64,000 nt of DNA from JAFGPL01 sp963781805. Its GTDB lineage: Bacteria > Bacteroidota > Bacteroidia > Bacteroidales > UBA10428. The position numbers and the translations under genes are program-made. The stretch spans positions 1,860,001 through 1,924,000 of the forward strand of contig CAWAHF010000004.1 of the NCBI GenBank assembly GCA_963781805.1, given 5' to 3'. The notes below the pieces were generated by a model. That model saw nothing but the letters and a program-made list of their open reading frames with translations, made no database searches and had not been told where the DNA came from. Each line of letters begins with the position of its first letter. Position 1 is the first letter of the stretch. Of this stretch, positions 8,859 to 16,443 are shown piece by piece.

Positions 8859-9863
8859 TTACCACCACATTTTAAACGGTTTATATTCTTCCATTCCCAG
8901 CAGGTGTTTCGATAGCTTGTAACATTCAAGCTTTACAAGGTGTTTGTAACTTACGCTGCGCTTCAACGTGCGATGCTGAATGGTTTCATTCATCCTTTCT
9001 TCGAATGCCTGAACATATATTTTTTTCCCGTTATCATTGAGCAGACATTTATTTAATTGCTTATCAAAATGCCTTGCCTGAATTTCTTTCTTGTTTAATA
9101 TTTTAAATATCACCCTGTCAACCAGCAGGGGCTTAAAAATTTCTGCAATATCCAATGCAAGAGAATATCTTCTTTCGCCCGGTGTATGCAGATAACTTAT
9201 TGTAGGATTTAACTGCGTCTGGTGTATCGCCCTTAAACACTGGCTGTAACACATCATATTGCCAAAAGAAATTAGGGCATTCACTTCGTTTTGCGGCGGT
9301 TGCTTGGTGCGGTTGCCCATTTTAAAATCGTTAATAATTAAACTAAAAGCTTCGTAATACTGCTGGCGGATATTTCCTTCCAAACCCATTAACTCTTCGG
9401 TATTATGCATTTCTTCAATTCTTGACCTATACCCTTCAATAATTTCTATCAATGGTTCCATATCCTTACCCCTGTTGTTATAATACTTCAGGTTTTTAAC
9501 CATGTTAAAAGATGCCCCTTCGATAAATTTCGCGGCAATAACCAGCCTTTTCTTTTTATCGGTATAATAGCTGGTTTGGGTAAGCAGCATTCTGCCCGAT
9601 AACAGGTAATCTTTTGGCATAAAAGAGCCGGTGTAGTTTTCGTAATAATCGAAAAAGTGTACAGGGATATCGCTTTTACCAAGAAAATTATAAATGGCGC
9701 TGTTTGTATCCAAAGCCCCGAATATATAAAGATCTTCAACTCCTTCAACCGGAAGATACTTAGGTTGTTGTTCATTGCCATGCTCATCAACCGGAGTGAA
9801 CTTCAGGGTGTTGTCCTTCCGCGAGAGGCGGCCGGGATTAAAAAGGTAGTAGGTTTTTTTCAT
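8859..9863 (-). CDS. cas1: CRISPR-associated endonuclease Cas1
   Basis: Cas1 integrase of spacer acquisition, 334 residues when started at MKKTYYLFNPGRLSRKDN (ATG at 9863). The frame stays open 27 codons further upstream to 9944, but that extension is a translation of a REP palindrome (FKAKPVRFSKPDRF) and should not be counted. The active-site pattern is visible: Glu in PPQNEVNALISFGN, His in SYLHTPGERRYSLALD, and the DIAEIFKPLL segment after it. Sequence style (KTYYLFNPGRL, FDYYENYTGSFMPK) is that of Cas1 from type I-B and related systems. It works with Cas2 and probably with Cas4, which is unusually separated from it here by three other genes. Confidence 0.95.
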   Translation of the reverse strand: MKKTYYLFNPGRLSRKDNTLKFTPVDEHGNEQQPKYLPVEGVEDLYIFGALDTNSAIYNFLGKSDIPVHFFDYYENYTGSFMPKDYLLSGRMLLTQTSYYTDKKKRLVIAAKFIEGASFNMVKNLKYYNNRGKDMEPLIEIIEGYRSRIEEMHNTEELMGLEGNIRQQYYEAFSLIINDFKMGNRTKQPPQNEVNALISFGNMMCYSQCLRAIHQTQLNPTISYLHTPGERRYSLALDIAEIFKPLLVDRVIFKILNKKEIQARHFDKQLNKCLLNDNGKKIYVQAFEERMNETIQHRTLKRSVSYKHLVKLECYKLSKHLLGMEEYKPFKMWW

Positions 9864-9875
9864 TTTTTGTTTTTT

Positions 9876-9908
9876 AAACCTGTCAGGTTTCGAAAACCTG
9901 ACAGGTTT
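9876..9908. repeat. REP-like palindrome (CCTGTCAGG type)
   Basis: AAACCTGTCAGGTTT, CGA centre, then the inverse. It fills the gap upstream of cas1 and is a sequence variant (GTC in place of TGC) of the other REP palindromes. A second copy of this variant is at 21579-21612. Confidence 0.9.
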
Positions 9909-9912
9909 TGCT

Positions 9913-10464
9913 TTAAAATAAGCTATCAGGCAGCACAAAATCAAAATTCCCCTTACCTACGCTTTTTTCAAGAATCCCGATAATACTTTTGGTATCATCA
10001 TAAGGGCCTGCAAAATAAACTGGCTTTCCATCTTTGCCGAATTCTATTTCATTAATACCATCGGTAATTAAATCGCTATTAAGGAGAAATTCGGTAATTT
10101 TAAAATCTTTATTTGGTTTAAAGCCTAATTCCTCTGCAAAATCTATTGCCCCGTAAATGATATTATGGGCTTCTGTAAGATCGCATTTTATTAATGAGTA
10201 ACGTTGATTTATTTCATTTATAAAATCGGTGTATCCATTGTTATCCAATGCAAATTTAAAGAGTGTGTTTTTTAAACCCAGACAAAAGACATCAACCATA
10301 TACATACCAATAATAAGTTTGCCTGATGGCATTTTTTTACTAATTGCAATTGATGCCATCCCGCTTTCTTTCCAATCATTATTGATAAAACACTCATTAA
10401 AAGGCAAATCGTTACCTTTTGTAATAATGTACTTCTCAGGTGAAAGATTTTGTTGTTTGTTCAT
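9913..10464 (-). CDS. Conserved hypothetical protein in the cas1-cas4 interval
   Basis: A protein of 183 residues with start at MNKQQNLSPEKYI (10464); an alternative upstream ATG at 10500 would overlap the preceding SWIM gene by 32 bases, so I prefer the internal start, 4 bases after that gene's stop. Visible features: ESGMASIAISKKMPSGKLIIGMYMVDVFCLGLKNTLFKF in the first half and KDGKPVYFAGPYDD near the end. The GMYxVDxFCLGxK pattern is one I associate with uncharacterised proteins found in many bacteria, without a proven function. No membrane segment or signal peptide. It forms an apparent operon with the SWIM protein. I cannot assign a role. Confidence 0.6.
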   Translation of the reverse strand: MNKQQNLSPEKYIITKGNDLPFNECFINNDWKESGMASIAISKKMPSGKLIIGMYMVDVFCLGLKNTLFKFALDNNGYTDFINEINQRYSLIKCDLTEAHNIIYGAIDFAEELGFKPNKDFKITEFLLNSDLITDGINEIEFGKDGKPVYFAGPYDDTKSIIGILEKSVGKGNFDFVLPDSLF

Positions 10465-10468
10465 TGTA

Positions 10469-11383
10469 TTAAAAATTATCATTATTTTTCGTAAGTTCAT
10501 CTTTCATTGCGGGACGTTTGTTGTATTTTTCAATCAGCCTGGTTGTTAGTAGTTTTGCAGTACTATTACCGCCGGGAATTTTTGCCATTTTTAAAATGTA
10601 TGTTGCTATCTCGTGGTAACCCCTTCTGTCCGATGCTCTTTCTGCTGCCTTCTCAATAGCTTCATTATACAATTGTACAAGCCCGGGCGCATAGTCATTT
10701 ACAACGTAATGGCCGTATTGCAGCAGGGAGTTTATATTTATATTATTTTGCAGTAATCCGTACAGTTCTCCCCACATTTTTTCTTCAATATAAACGTTGG
10801 CAAGGTTGGAAGGTAAGTAGTAAGACGGATAACCGCTACTTTTTTCTTTTTTATGCAAGCTGATAATTTTATCTGATTCGGCGTCCCATTCTTCCTTCCC
10901 AAAGGTGGTTTTGTATTCACGATAATATTTCATTTCATAACGACCGGAATAATAGAGTTCTTTGGCTATTGCTCTTAATTCTTTTGTGTTGTTTTGTTTT
11001 TTGTAAATACCCATCAGCATTTCTTTCACAAATTTTTTGAGCTTATCTTCGGGGACAACAGAGATAATATTCTTCCATGTACTTTGTCCGCTGGCTTTTT
11101 CCGGTGGCTGGCCTACCAGGACTTCTTCCCTTATCCGGTAAAGAACTGCAATTACATGTTTGCATATTCCGCCATCATAAGGGCAGTTGCAGGAATAATC
11201 GAGCGCTTCGCCATCATCGCTAAGCCTCAGGTCAACTTCGTAATCGTCGTTTCCTTCCACGATAGCAAAATATTGACCATTTTCCATATCCTGGAGGTCG
11301 GTAACCGCGCCATCTTCATAATAGCTTTTACCGCGCTGCAGGATAATACCAGGTATCTCGTTTTCGAAAGTTGTAAGGTGCAT
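10469..11383 (-). CDS. SWIM zinc-finger protein
   Basis: A 304-residue cytosolic protein. Residues about 55-80 hold a SWIM zinc finger with Cys65, Cys67, Cys74 and His76 (CNCPYDGGICKH, the CxCx(n)CxH arrangement). SWIM domains bind DNA or protein partners. The rest is helical, with a tail rich in short helices like a TPR-type repeat (for example TKELRAIAKELYYSGRYEMKYY and LQYGHYVVNDYAPGLVQLYNEAIEKAAE). It is not a known cas gene, yet lies between cas4 and cas1 on the same strand and is coupled to the following 183-codon gene. The function is not known. Confidence 0.8.
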   Translation of the reverse strand: MHLTTFENEIPGIILQRGKSYYEDGAVTDLQDMENGQYFAIVEGNDDYEVDLRLSDDGEALDYSCNCPYDGGICKHVIAVLYRIREEVLVGQPPEKASGQSTWKNIISVVPEDKLKKFVKEMLMGIYKKQNNTKELRAIAKELYYSGRYEMKYYREYKTTFGKEEWDAESDKIISLHKKEKSSGYPSYYLPSNLANVYIEEKMWGELYGLLQNNININSLLQYGHYVVNDYAPGLVQLYNEAIEKAAERASDRRGYHEIATYILKMAKIPGGNSTAKLLTTRLIEKYNKRPAMKDELTKNNDNF

Positions 11384-11498
11384 GAGGTTTATATTAGAAT
11401 TATATAATTGTGCAAAATTAGTACACAGCTATGAAATGGACAGTATGAAATATTTTGTATATCGTATACATCATTATTTCTTTTTGATGCGTAACAAT

Positions 11499-12023
11499 TC
11501 AAAATGGTAATTCATCATCATCCAAATTATCGTTAACATGGTTCTCTTTCTTATTATCGAATTCCATTTGCAGCGCTATCTCCTTACATGTATTACAATA
11601 TCCGGAAAAAGGACAATGTTCCTCTTCGTAGCTGCAAAATTCAATATGGTTTTCGCCAAAGGATAAGGCTACCTCCTCTTGTTCCCAAAAGCTTCGGATA
11701 AATGGATAACGCATATTTGATGGGTAGTTTACGGGGAAATCGAGATAGAAATTAAAGTGTTGTAATAATTTTTCCAATTCCACAGCCAGGAGCGCTTGTT
11801 GTTCTTGTGTTAATTTATCAGGAACCGGAAGCAATTCGGTACGTATCCCTGTGATTGACGAAATTGGTTCCTTATCGCCATACATATATTTTTCGACATA
11901 TTCCATATCTTCGATCTCCAATTCGGAGTTAGTATCGGCATGATCCCATATTTCCCGGGGTGGACGAATTTGCCAGGTTGCCTGATGAATATCAACGATT
12001 AGTTGTTCGATGTATCGCTGCAT
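11499..12023 (-). CDS. Hypothetical protein with a C-terminal cysteine cluster
   Basis: A 174-residue acidic protein first in the three-gene block between cas4 and cas1. The C-terminal third contains FCSYEEEHCPFSGYCNTCKEIA, with four closely spaced cysteines that could bind a metal or an iron-sulfur cluster, and ends in a strongly acidic tail (DNLDDDELPF). The N-terminal part is predicted to be helical. I do not recognise the family. The 115 bases to the SWIM gene hold no gene. Given position and strand it is likely transcribed with the SWIM gene, but its link with CRISPR function is unproven. Confidence 0.55.
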   Translation of the reverse strand: MQRYIEQLIVDIHQATWQIRPPREIWDHADTNSELEIEDMEYVEKYMYGDKEPISSITGIRTELLPVPDKLTQEQQALLAVELEKLLQHFNFYLDFPVNYPSNMRYPFIRSFWEQEEVALSFGENHIEFCSYEEEHCPFSGYCNTCKEIALQMEFDNKKENHVNDNLDDDELPF

Positions 12024-12108
12024 AGTTAGTGGATTTAGCGTTTTCTATTTTTTTTAATACTGTCAGGTCAAAGTTATATTTTTATTGATAAATATTTATT
12101 CGAAGTGT

Positions 12109-12141
12109 AAACCTTGCAGGTTTTGGAAACCTGCAAGGTTT
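12109..12141. repeat. REP-like palindrome (CCTTGCAGG type)
   Basis: AAACCTTGCAGGTTT, TGG centre, inverse arm. It lies 9 bases after the cas4 stop and marks the cas4-side border of the three-gene non-cas block. Confidence 0.9.
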
Positions 12142-12150
12142 AAAATAAAA

Positions 12151-12654
12151 TTATTCCTCCCCGCTCCAGCAAAAATCAAAGTAACTGCAATGTTTGCACA
12201 TTTTCTGTTCCAGCTTTTCGGGGCTTATTTCTGAACATATAATGTTTTCAATATCTTTTTCAAATTCCCTGATCTCAGCCCTGTCCCTGTCGCTTAAAAC
12301 AACTTCGCGTGTTTCGCGCAGTTTGGGGTATTCGAGTATACCGGTTACGCCTTCCATACCATTGCGTTCCAGCACGTATATGTAATACTTTACCTGCCAC
12401 TCGTGGGCTTCCTCGTGGCTGTCGCTTTTCTTTACTTCGTGCACCACTTTGTTTCTGGCATCGTAGTAGTCTATTTTCACACCGTCGAGCTGTATTTCGC
12501 TGTAGCGTTCGGAGCGCTGGGGATAGGTGGTTTCATGGACAAGCTTCCCCTCATACACCAGGTCGCTGGTATGCTCCATATTGATGCCGTTGGCAAAAAG
12601 CCAGAGTTTGCGGTGGCATATCATGTAGTAGTTGAAGTGGGTTCCGGTGGGCAT
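12151..12654 (-). CDS. cas4: CRISPR-associated exonuclease Cas4
   Basis: A 167-residue RecB-family nuclease. One cysteine near the start (Cys13 in YYMICHRKLWLF) and three near the end (Cys153, Cys156, Cys162 in MCKHCSYFDFC) form the usual four-Cys iron-sulfur cluster. The PD-(D/E)xK core is YYDARNKVVHEVKKSD, with the Asp, the Glu and Lys; EWQVKYYIYVL is the QxxxY motif. Cas4 trims prespacers and helps select PAM-side ends together with Cas1-Cas2. A 60-base sample inside it (12361-12420) has 30 G/C, far more than the effector genes upstream, which supports different origins of the two blocks. Confidence 0.95.
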   Translation of the reverse strand: MPTGTHFNYYMICHRKLWLFANGINMEHTSDLVYEGKLVHETTYPQRSERYSEIQLDGVKIDYYDARNKVVHEVKKSDSHEEAHEWQVKYYIYVLERNGMEGVTGILEYPKLRETREVVLSDRDRAEIREFEKDIENIICSEISPEKLEQKMCKHCSYFDFCWSGEE

Positions 12655-12672
12655 AATGATATTTTTTTACTA

Positions 12673-12705
12673 AAACCTTGCAGGTTTTGGTAACCTGCAA
12701 GGTTT
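12673..12705. repeat. REP-like palindrome (CCTTGCAGG type)
   Basis: AAACCTTGCAGGTTT, TGG centre with one changed base (GTAACC), inverse arm. Located between the cas4 start and the old cas3 remnant. Confidence 0.88.
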
Positions 12706-12708
12706 GAA

Positions 12709-12837
12709 CTATAAAATATTAATTTCTTTTGGAATCATATCTTCATCCAGGTTAAGTTGCAGGCCGAGTTCGGAATCGTATTTGCGGGAGATAATGAAAA
12801 TGCCATGCACTATGAATAGTAATAATTGTCTAGTATT
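12709..12837 (-). pseudogene. Probable 3' remnant of an older cas3 (I-B-like)
   Basis: Between cas4 and the present cas3' a minus-strand frame is open for about 42 codons with no start and ends in TAG at 12709. Its translation contains HGIFIISRKYDSELGLQL and ends DMIPKEINIL. A C-terminal GIxxxxxxYDxELGL pattern is what I recall from the end of full-length Cas3 proteins of I-B type loci, where cas3 is directly followed by cas4 as here. It does not resemble the end of the present Cas3' (GNEQFI). The base composition is like cas4, not like the AT-rich cas3' upstream. I infer that an earlier cas3 was cut when the I-D effector cassette came in. The homology is from memory and needs a database comparison. 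Confidence 0.5.
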
Positions 12838-12865
12838 TTAATATTATTATAAATCAAAAAAAAAT

Positions 12866-14836
12866 TTATATAAATTGTTCATTGCCAGTTATGTCAATTA
12901 TGTTTAATCTTTTTCTATTAAATGTTTTACCTAATAATTTTATTTTTTCCAATAATTCGAGTTGCATTTGATTTATTGTTTCCACTCCTTTCTTGTTTTT
13001 CTCTTTAATTGAATTGATTCGTTTTTCAAATACGTTTGATAAATCATATATCTCTTTGGCAGTTAAAAATTCATTCTCTTTTGCACCAATACTTGGAATA
13101 GTATTGACTTGGTATTGGATATCCTTATCTCTTTCTTTTAAATTTCCAACCGTGTATTTTCTTGTGATATATTTCTCGTGTTTTATGTACTCGATGTCAA
13201 GTATTTCTTTGTATTGCAATATCCATTCAAGAGAATAAGATAATTCAATGTTCAATGACCAATCTATAATCTGAACAACAATTGAATTGTCTCTAAAACT
13301 AAGAAATGTATTCAGATAGTTTTCCCACCAATCACACCAAGCTATAGACGTAATACCATTAGGAAACATTTTCTTTAAAGAATAAATATATTTATCAATC
13401 TCAGAGAATAGTTTATATCTGCTAAATGATTCTTGATTCTTGAAAAAATTCGTCTCAATTAATCTTCCCTTTAGATACTTTAATGAATTATATGCCCCCT
13501 TTTGCTGTCTTAAATTTCTTTCAATACACCAAACATATTCACCTTGATAATATGGAACTCTTTCTGAATAAAACTTTTTTGACTGAATTACTGATTGAAT
13601 TTTATCAAGAAACTCATAATATGTAACTTCATTAATTCCTTTAAAAGCTCTTTTCGAAGAGTTATATTTCACATTATCAAAGCAGATTACTACTTTCCCA
13701 TTTAAGTTACCTCTTGATATTCTACCAAATCTCTGTATTAGATTTTGGTAATATTTACCTGGTTGCATTATGCAATACTCAACATTGTAATTTACGCCAA
13801 CTTCTGCTTTATTTGTGGCAATTATTATACTGGCTTTGTCTATCAGTTCTTGTTGTGATTCTTCTTTAGTTACATATCCTGTACTTTGATATATATTTTG
13901 ATATGGGAAATGTGATTTTAATTTCACTGCTAGAAGTTGAACTTCGTTAAGCTTATCCAAAACAATCAAAATTTTCTTTCCTAATTTTAACACTTCAGTT
14001 ATTTCAGATATATATTCAAAGACAAGTGAACTTATATTTGTTGCAGAGCAAAAATCAACTTCAATAGTTCCATGAATTGCTCTGGAATTATGAGAATCAT
14101 CAACAATTTCTTCAATAATTTCCTCTACCGCGTAATCCTTATTAATAAGTATCTCTTTCAATGCTTTCTCAGGAGTGGCAGAAACAAAAAAGAATTTTAT
14201 TCGATTATTCTCGTTCAAAAAGACATCTCTTAAATAGACTAATGTTAACAGGTTGGCAATCTGACTTTCATCATATAAATGATACTCATCAAAAACTATA
14301 TATCCAAAGCATTCAAGGAAATTATGAAACTCTTTTCGTCCCGTATTCTGCCAGGTATTTTGATGATATCCTCCATGCATGGCGTAGTTGATTATATCAG
14401 GATTTGTGATAACTAAATCTGTATCGCCTTTACATAATTCTATTACTTTTAGCCATCTATCAAAACCCTTGACAGCAAATTCATCTAATGTCTTTCCTGT
14501 TATTTTTTTGATATTTAAAAATGGATATGTTTTTGAAAAATTTTCAGTTAGCTCCTCAATTAAAGTATTTGTTGGCAATACAATAAGTCCTCTTATCTTT
14601 CCTTCATCAAAAGGTTTTTGATTCTTTTTCGAATTAATTACAGGAAAAGGAAAGGCATAGCTCTTTCCCGTTCCTGTTGGTGCAGTGATGATGATAAATT
14701 CTGGAAACGTAGCATAATTCAACTTCATTCGTTTCTGAACTTTATGTAAAAAACATTCCATTCCGTTTGGAAAGGTTTCTTTCTCATCAGTCAGCTTTAT
14801 AAATTGTGGTTTTATTTTTATAGTGAATTTATCCAT
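12866..14836 (-). CDS. cas3: Type I-D Cas3' helicase (no HD domain)
   Basis: A 656-residue superfamily 2 helicase. Walker A is APTGTGKS (52-59), the Walker B/DEAH box reads DEYH (183-186), motif III is SAT (219-221) and motif VI is QRFGRISRG. There is no HD nuclease domain at either end; in type I-D the HD domain is carried by Cas10d, so this fits. It would unwind target DNA after Cascade binding. It is the last gene of a tight four-gene block (4 bases after csc1) and is strongly AT-rich. After its stop about 28 bases of AT-rich DNA precede the cas3 remnant. Confidence 0.9.
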   Translation of the reverse strand: MDKFTIKIKPQFIKLTDEKETFPNGMECFLHKVQKRMKLNYATFPEFIIITAPTGTGKSYAFPFPVINSKKNQKPFDEGKIRGLIVLPTNTLIEELTENFSKTYPFLNIKKITGKTLDEFAVKGFDRWLKVIELCKGDTDLVITNPDIINYAMHGGYHQNTWQNTGRKEFHNFLECFGYIVFDEYHLYDESQIANLLTLVYLRDVFLNENNRIKFFFVSATPEKALKEILINKDYAVEEIIEEIVDDSHNSRAIHGTIEVDFCSATNISSLVFEYISEITEVLKLGKKILIVLDKLNEVQLLAVKLKSHFPYQNIYQSTGYVTKEESQQELIDKASIIIATNKAEVGVNYNVEYCIMQPGKYYQNLIQRFGRISRGNLNGKVVICFDNVKYNSSKRAFKGINEVTYYEFLDKIQSVIQSKKFYSERVPYYQGEYVWCIERNLRQQKGAYNSLKYLKGRLIETNFFKNQESFSRYKLFSEIDKYIYSLKKMFPNGITSIAWCDWWENYLNTFLSFRDNSIVVQIIDWSLNIELSYSLEWILQYKEILDIEYIKHEKYITRKYTVGNLKERDKDIQYQVNTIPSIGAKENEFLTAKEIYDLSNVFEKRINSIKEKNKKGVETINQMQLELLEKIKLLGKTFNRKRLNIIDITGNEQFI

Positions 14837-14840
14837 CAGT

Positions 14841-15512
14841 CTAAAAGAATGGATTAAAGATTTCTATGATGTTGCCCACTGAAAATCGTTTTACTAAATT
14901 ATAGTTTTCAAGCACATAAGTAAAGTTTGGCTTCTTTTCGTCCATCATAATTTTTATCGCAGAGTCAAGATTATTGAATACAATCTTTAAGGTATAAGCA
15001 TTTAACCAGAAATCATTAGCCGCGACAATTGGATCTATTTCCTCTACTTTGACTAATGTCTCTTTTCCCGTACCTATTCTTAACGTCACAGGTATTTCTG
15101 TTTGCTCTTTTGATAAAAACAAGGCAATAAATTCAGTTCCCAATCTTATACCCTGTACCTGTCTGAAATTCTTAAAAGGTGATTTTCCTGATTTATTTAT
15201 CCGGTCGACATCTATAAATCCATCCACATTAAACAAAGTATTACGGATATAATTTTCCGTCTTACCTACATTCATTTTTATCGGTTTCGCAACTGTACAA
15301 TAAAATCCAAAGTCCTTAATCTCTGAATACTCGGGTTTGCTCCGAAAATCATAAGCGTTTTGGCTTTTATTTAGACATCTATTGAAAGCATAAGTTAATG
15401 CTAAATCGCCAATAAACGAACCTGTCACCGAAGCAGAAGTTGAGCCCCCTGAAACTTCGGTATAATAAAACAAATGATTCAACAGGGTCAATTTTATTGC
15501 TTTTACTTGCAT
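14841..15512 (-). CDS. csc1: Type I-D Cas5 subunit Csc1 (Cas5d-type)
   Basis: A 223-residue protein in the position of Cas5 within the effector operon. The N-terminus LTLLNHLFYYTEVSGGS followed by GSFIGDLALTYAFNRCL is like the Csc1 family, which caps the 5' handle of the crRNA and helps PAM recognition. KNFRQVQGIRLGTEFIALFL is a second block I associate with the family. The start codon overlaps the end of csc2 by 10 bases, which indicates translational coupling, and cas3' follows after 4 bases. Confidence 0.85.
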   Translation of the reverse strand: MQVKAIKLTLLNHLFYYTEVSGGSTSASVTGSFIGDLALTYAFNRCLNKSQNAYDFRSKPEYSEIKDFGFYCTVAKPIKMNVGKTENYIRNTLFNVDGFIDVDRINKSGKSPFKNFRQVQGIRLGTEFIALFLSKEQTEIPVTLRIGTGKETLVKVEEIDPIVAANDFWLNAYTLKIVFNNLDSAIKIMMDEKKPNFTYVLENYNLVKRFSVGNIIEIFNPFF

Positions 15513-16441
15513 ACCTTTATATCTTTCAGAAATTGAATACAGTCACTTTTTGCTTTTTTGTAATACCCATCAAGAATCACTTTATCATCATCATTCCATA
15601 ATTTATTGATTAATGTGATAACTTCATCCGATTTTTTATAGTTATCGTTTCCGTAGGTAGCTTCCATTGTCGAGTTAATAGATGTTTGTACATTCTCTAC
15701 TGTTACTTCTTTACTTGCATCCCAATGTATTGAGATGCTGTAACTATTAACCGGTTGTTCAAACTTAGACAATCCAAAGCCAAGAATATGGTTCTTAATA
15801 TTGGAACTCAAAGTTGTACTTTGTGCACCGTAACGATTTTCAAAAAGAATGCAAGTCAATAAATGAATGAATAATTCGGGAGTAACATTTTCCACAGTAA
15901 TAAAATGAGGGAAAAATGTACCGGGTTTAATGTATTGAACTTGAAATAAGGATTGTCTTAACTTTCCCTCTTCTTCATTCCACATCGTACCACCTTCGCT
16001 TAGCGCGTTGTGTTGCAATGTTCCTGTTATTTCACCTACATCTCTTAAAGAGTAAGCCCAGTCATAAATAGCTCTGCTTGTAATTCCGACGGCATCATTA
16101 CTTTCAGTAACACTATCGCCAAAAAGGATAGAGTTCGGATTCCCCAATTGCGCGCTTTTCTTTATTACATTGTATCGGAAGTCATTGTCAATGACAACAA
16201 ACTCACGGCAAATTTTTAATCCTAATAGTTTTTCTTTACTCTTCAATTTACGAGCAGGAATTTCAACTATATCTTTAGTGTCAGAAGCTTTAAAAGTAAT
16301 TGTCTCATCAGGATAGTTACTTCTGATGATTAGATTTCCAGTTACTTCTCTAAGGATTGCAATTTTAATAGTTCCTAATGTATTATCTTTCAGATTTTCT
16401 ACAAAATAGGCCTTTGGGATAATTCTGAATAACTCTTCCAT
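15503..16441 (-). CDS. csc2: Type I-D Cas7 backbone subunit Csc2
   Basis: A 312-residue RAMP-like protein. The block QLGNPNSILFGDSV, then SRAIYDWAYSLRDVGEITGTLQ and GGTMWNEEEGKLRQSLF, is characteristic of Csc2, the I-D backbone that coats the crRNA spacer and cleaves or binds the target. The later ENRYGAQSTTLSSNIKNHI segment also fits. It is separated from cas10d by 2 bases and overlaps csc1 by 10 bases, so the three are one translational unit. Its identification as Csc2 rather than an I-B Cas7 is the strongest argument for subtype I-D. Confidence 0.9.
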   Translation of the reverse strand: MEELFRIIPKAYFVENLKDNTLGTIKIAILREVTGNLIIRSNYPDETITFKASDTKDIVEIPARKLKSKEKLLGLKICREFVVIDNDFRYNVIKKSAQLGNPNSILFGDSVTESNDAVGITSRAIYDWAYSLRDVGEITGTLQHNALSEGGTMWNEEEGKLRQSLFQVQYIKPGTFFPHFITVENVTPELFIHLLTCILFENRYGAQSTTLSSNIKNHILGFGLSKFEQPVNSYSISIHWDASKEVTVENVQTSINSTMEATYGNDNYKKSDEVITLINKLWNDDDKVILDGYYKKAKSDCIQFLKDIKVCK

Positions 16442-16443
16442 GG

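Noticed and set aside
14841..16441. Reading csc1/csc2 as I-B cas5/cas7
   Set aside because: The Csc2 motif (GNPNSILFGDS) and the HD-bearing Cas10d with HD-less Cas3' fit I-D better.
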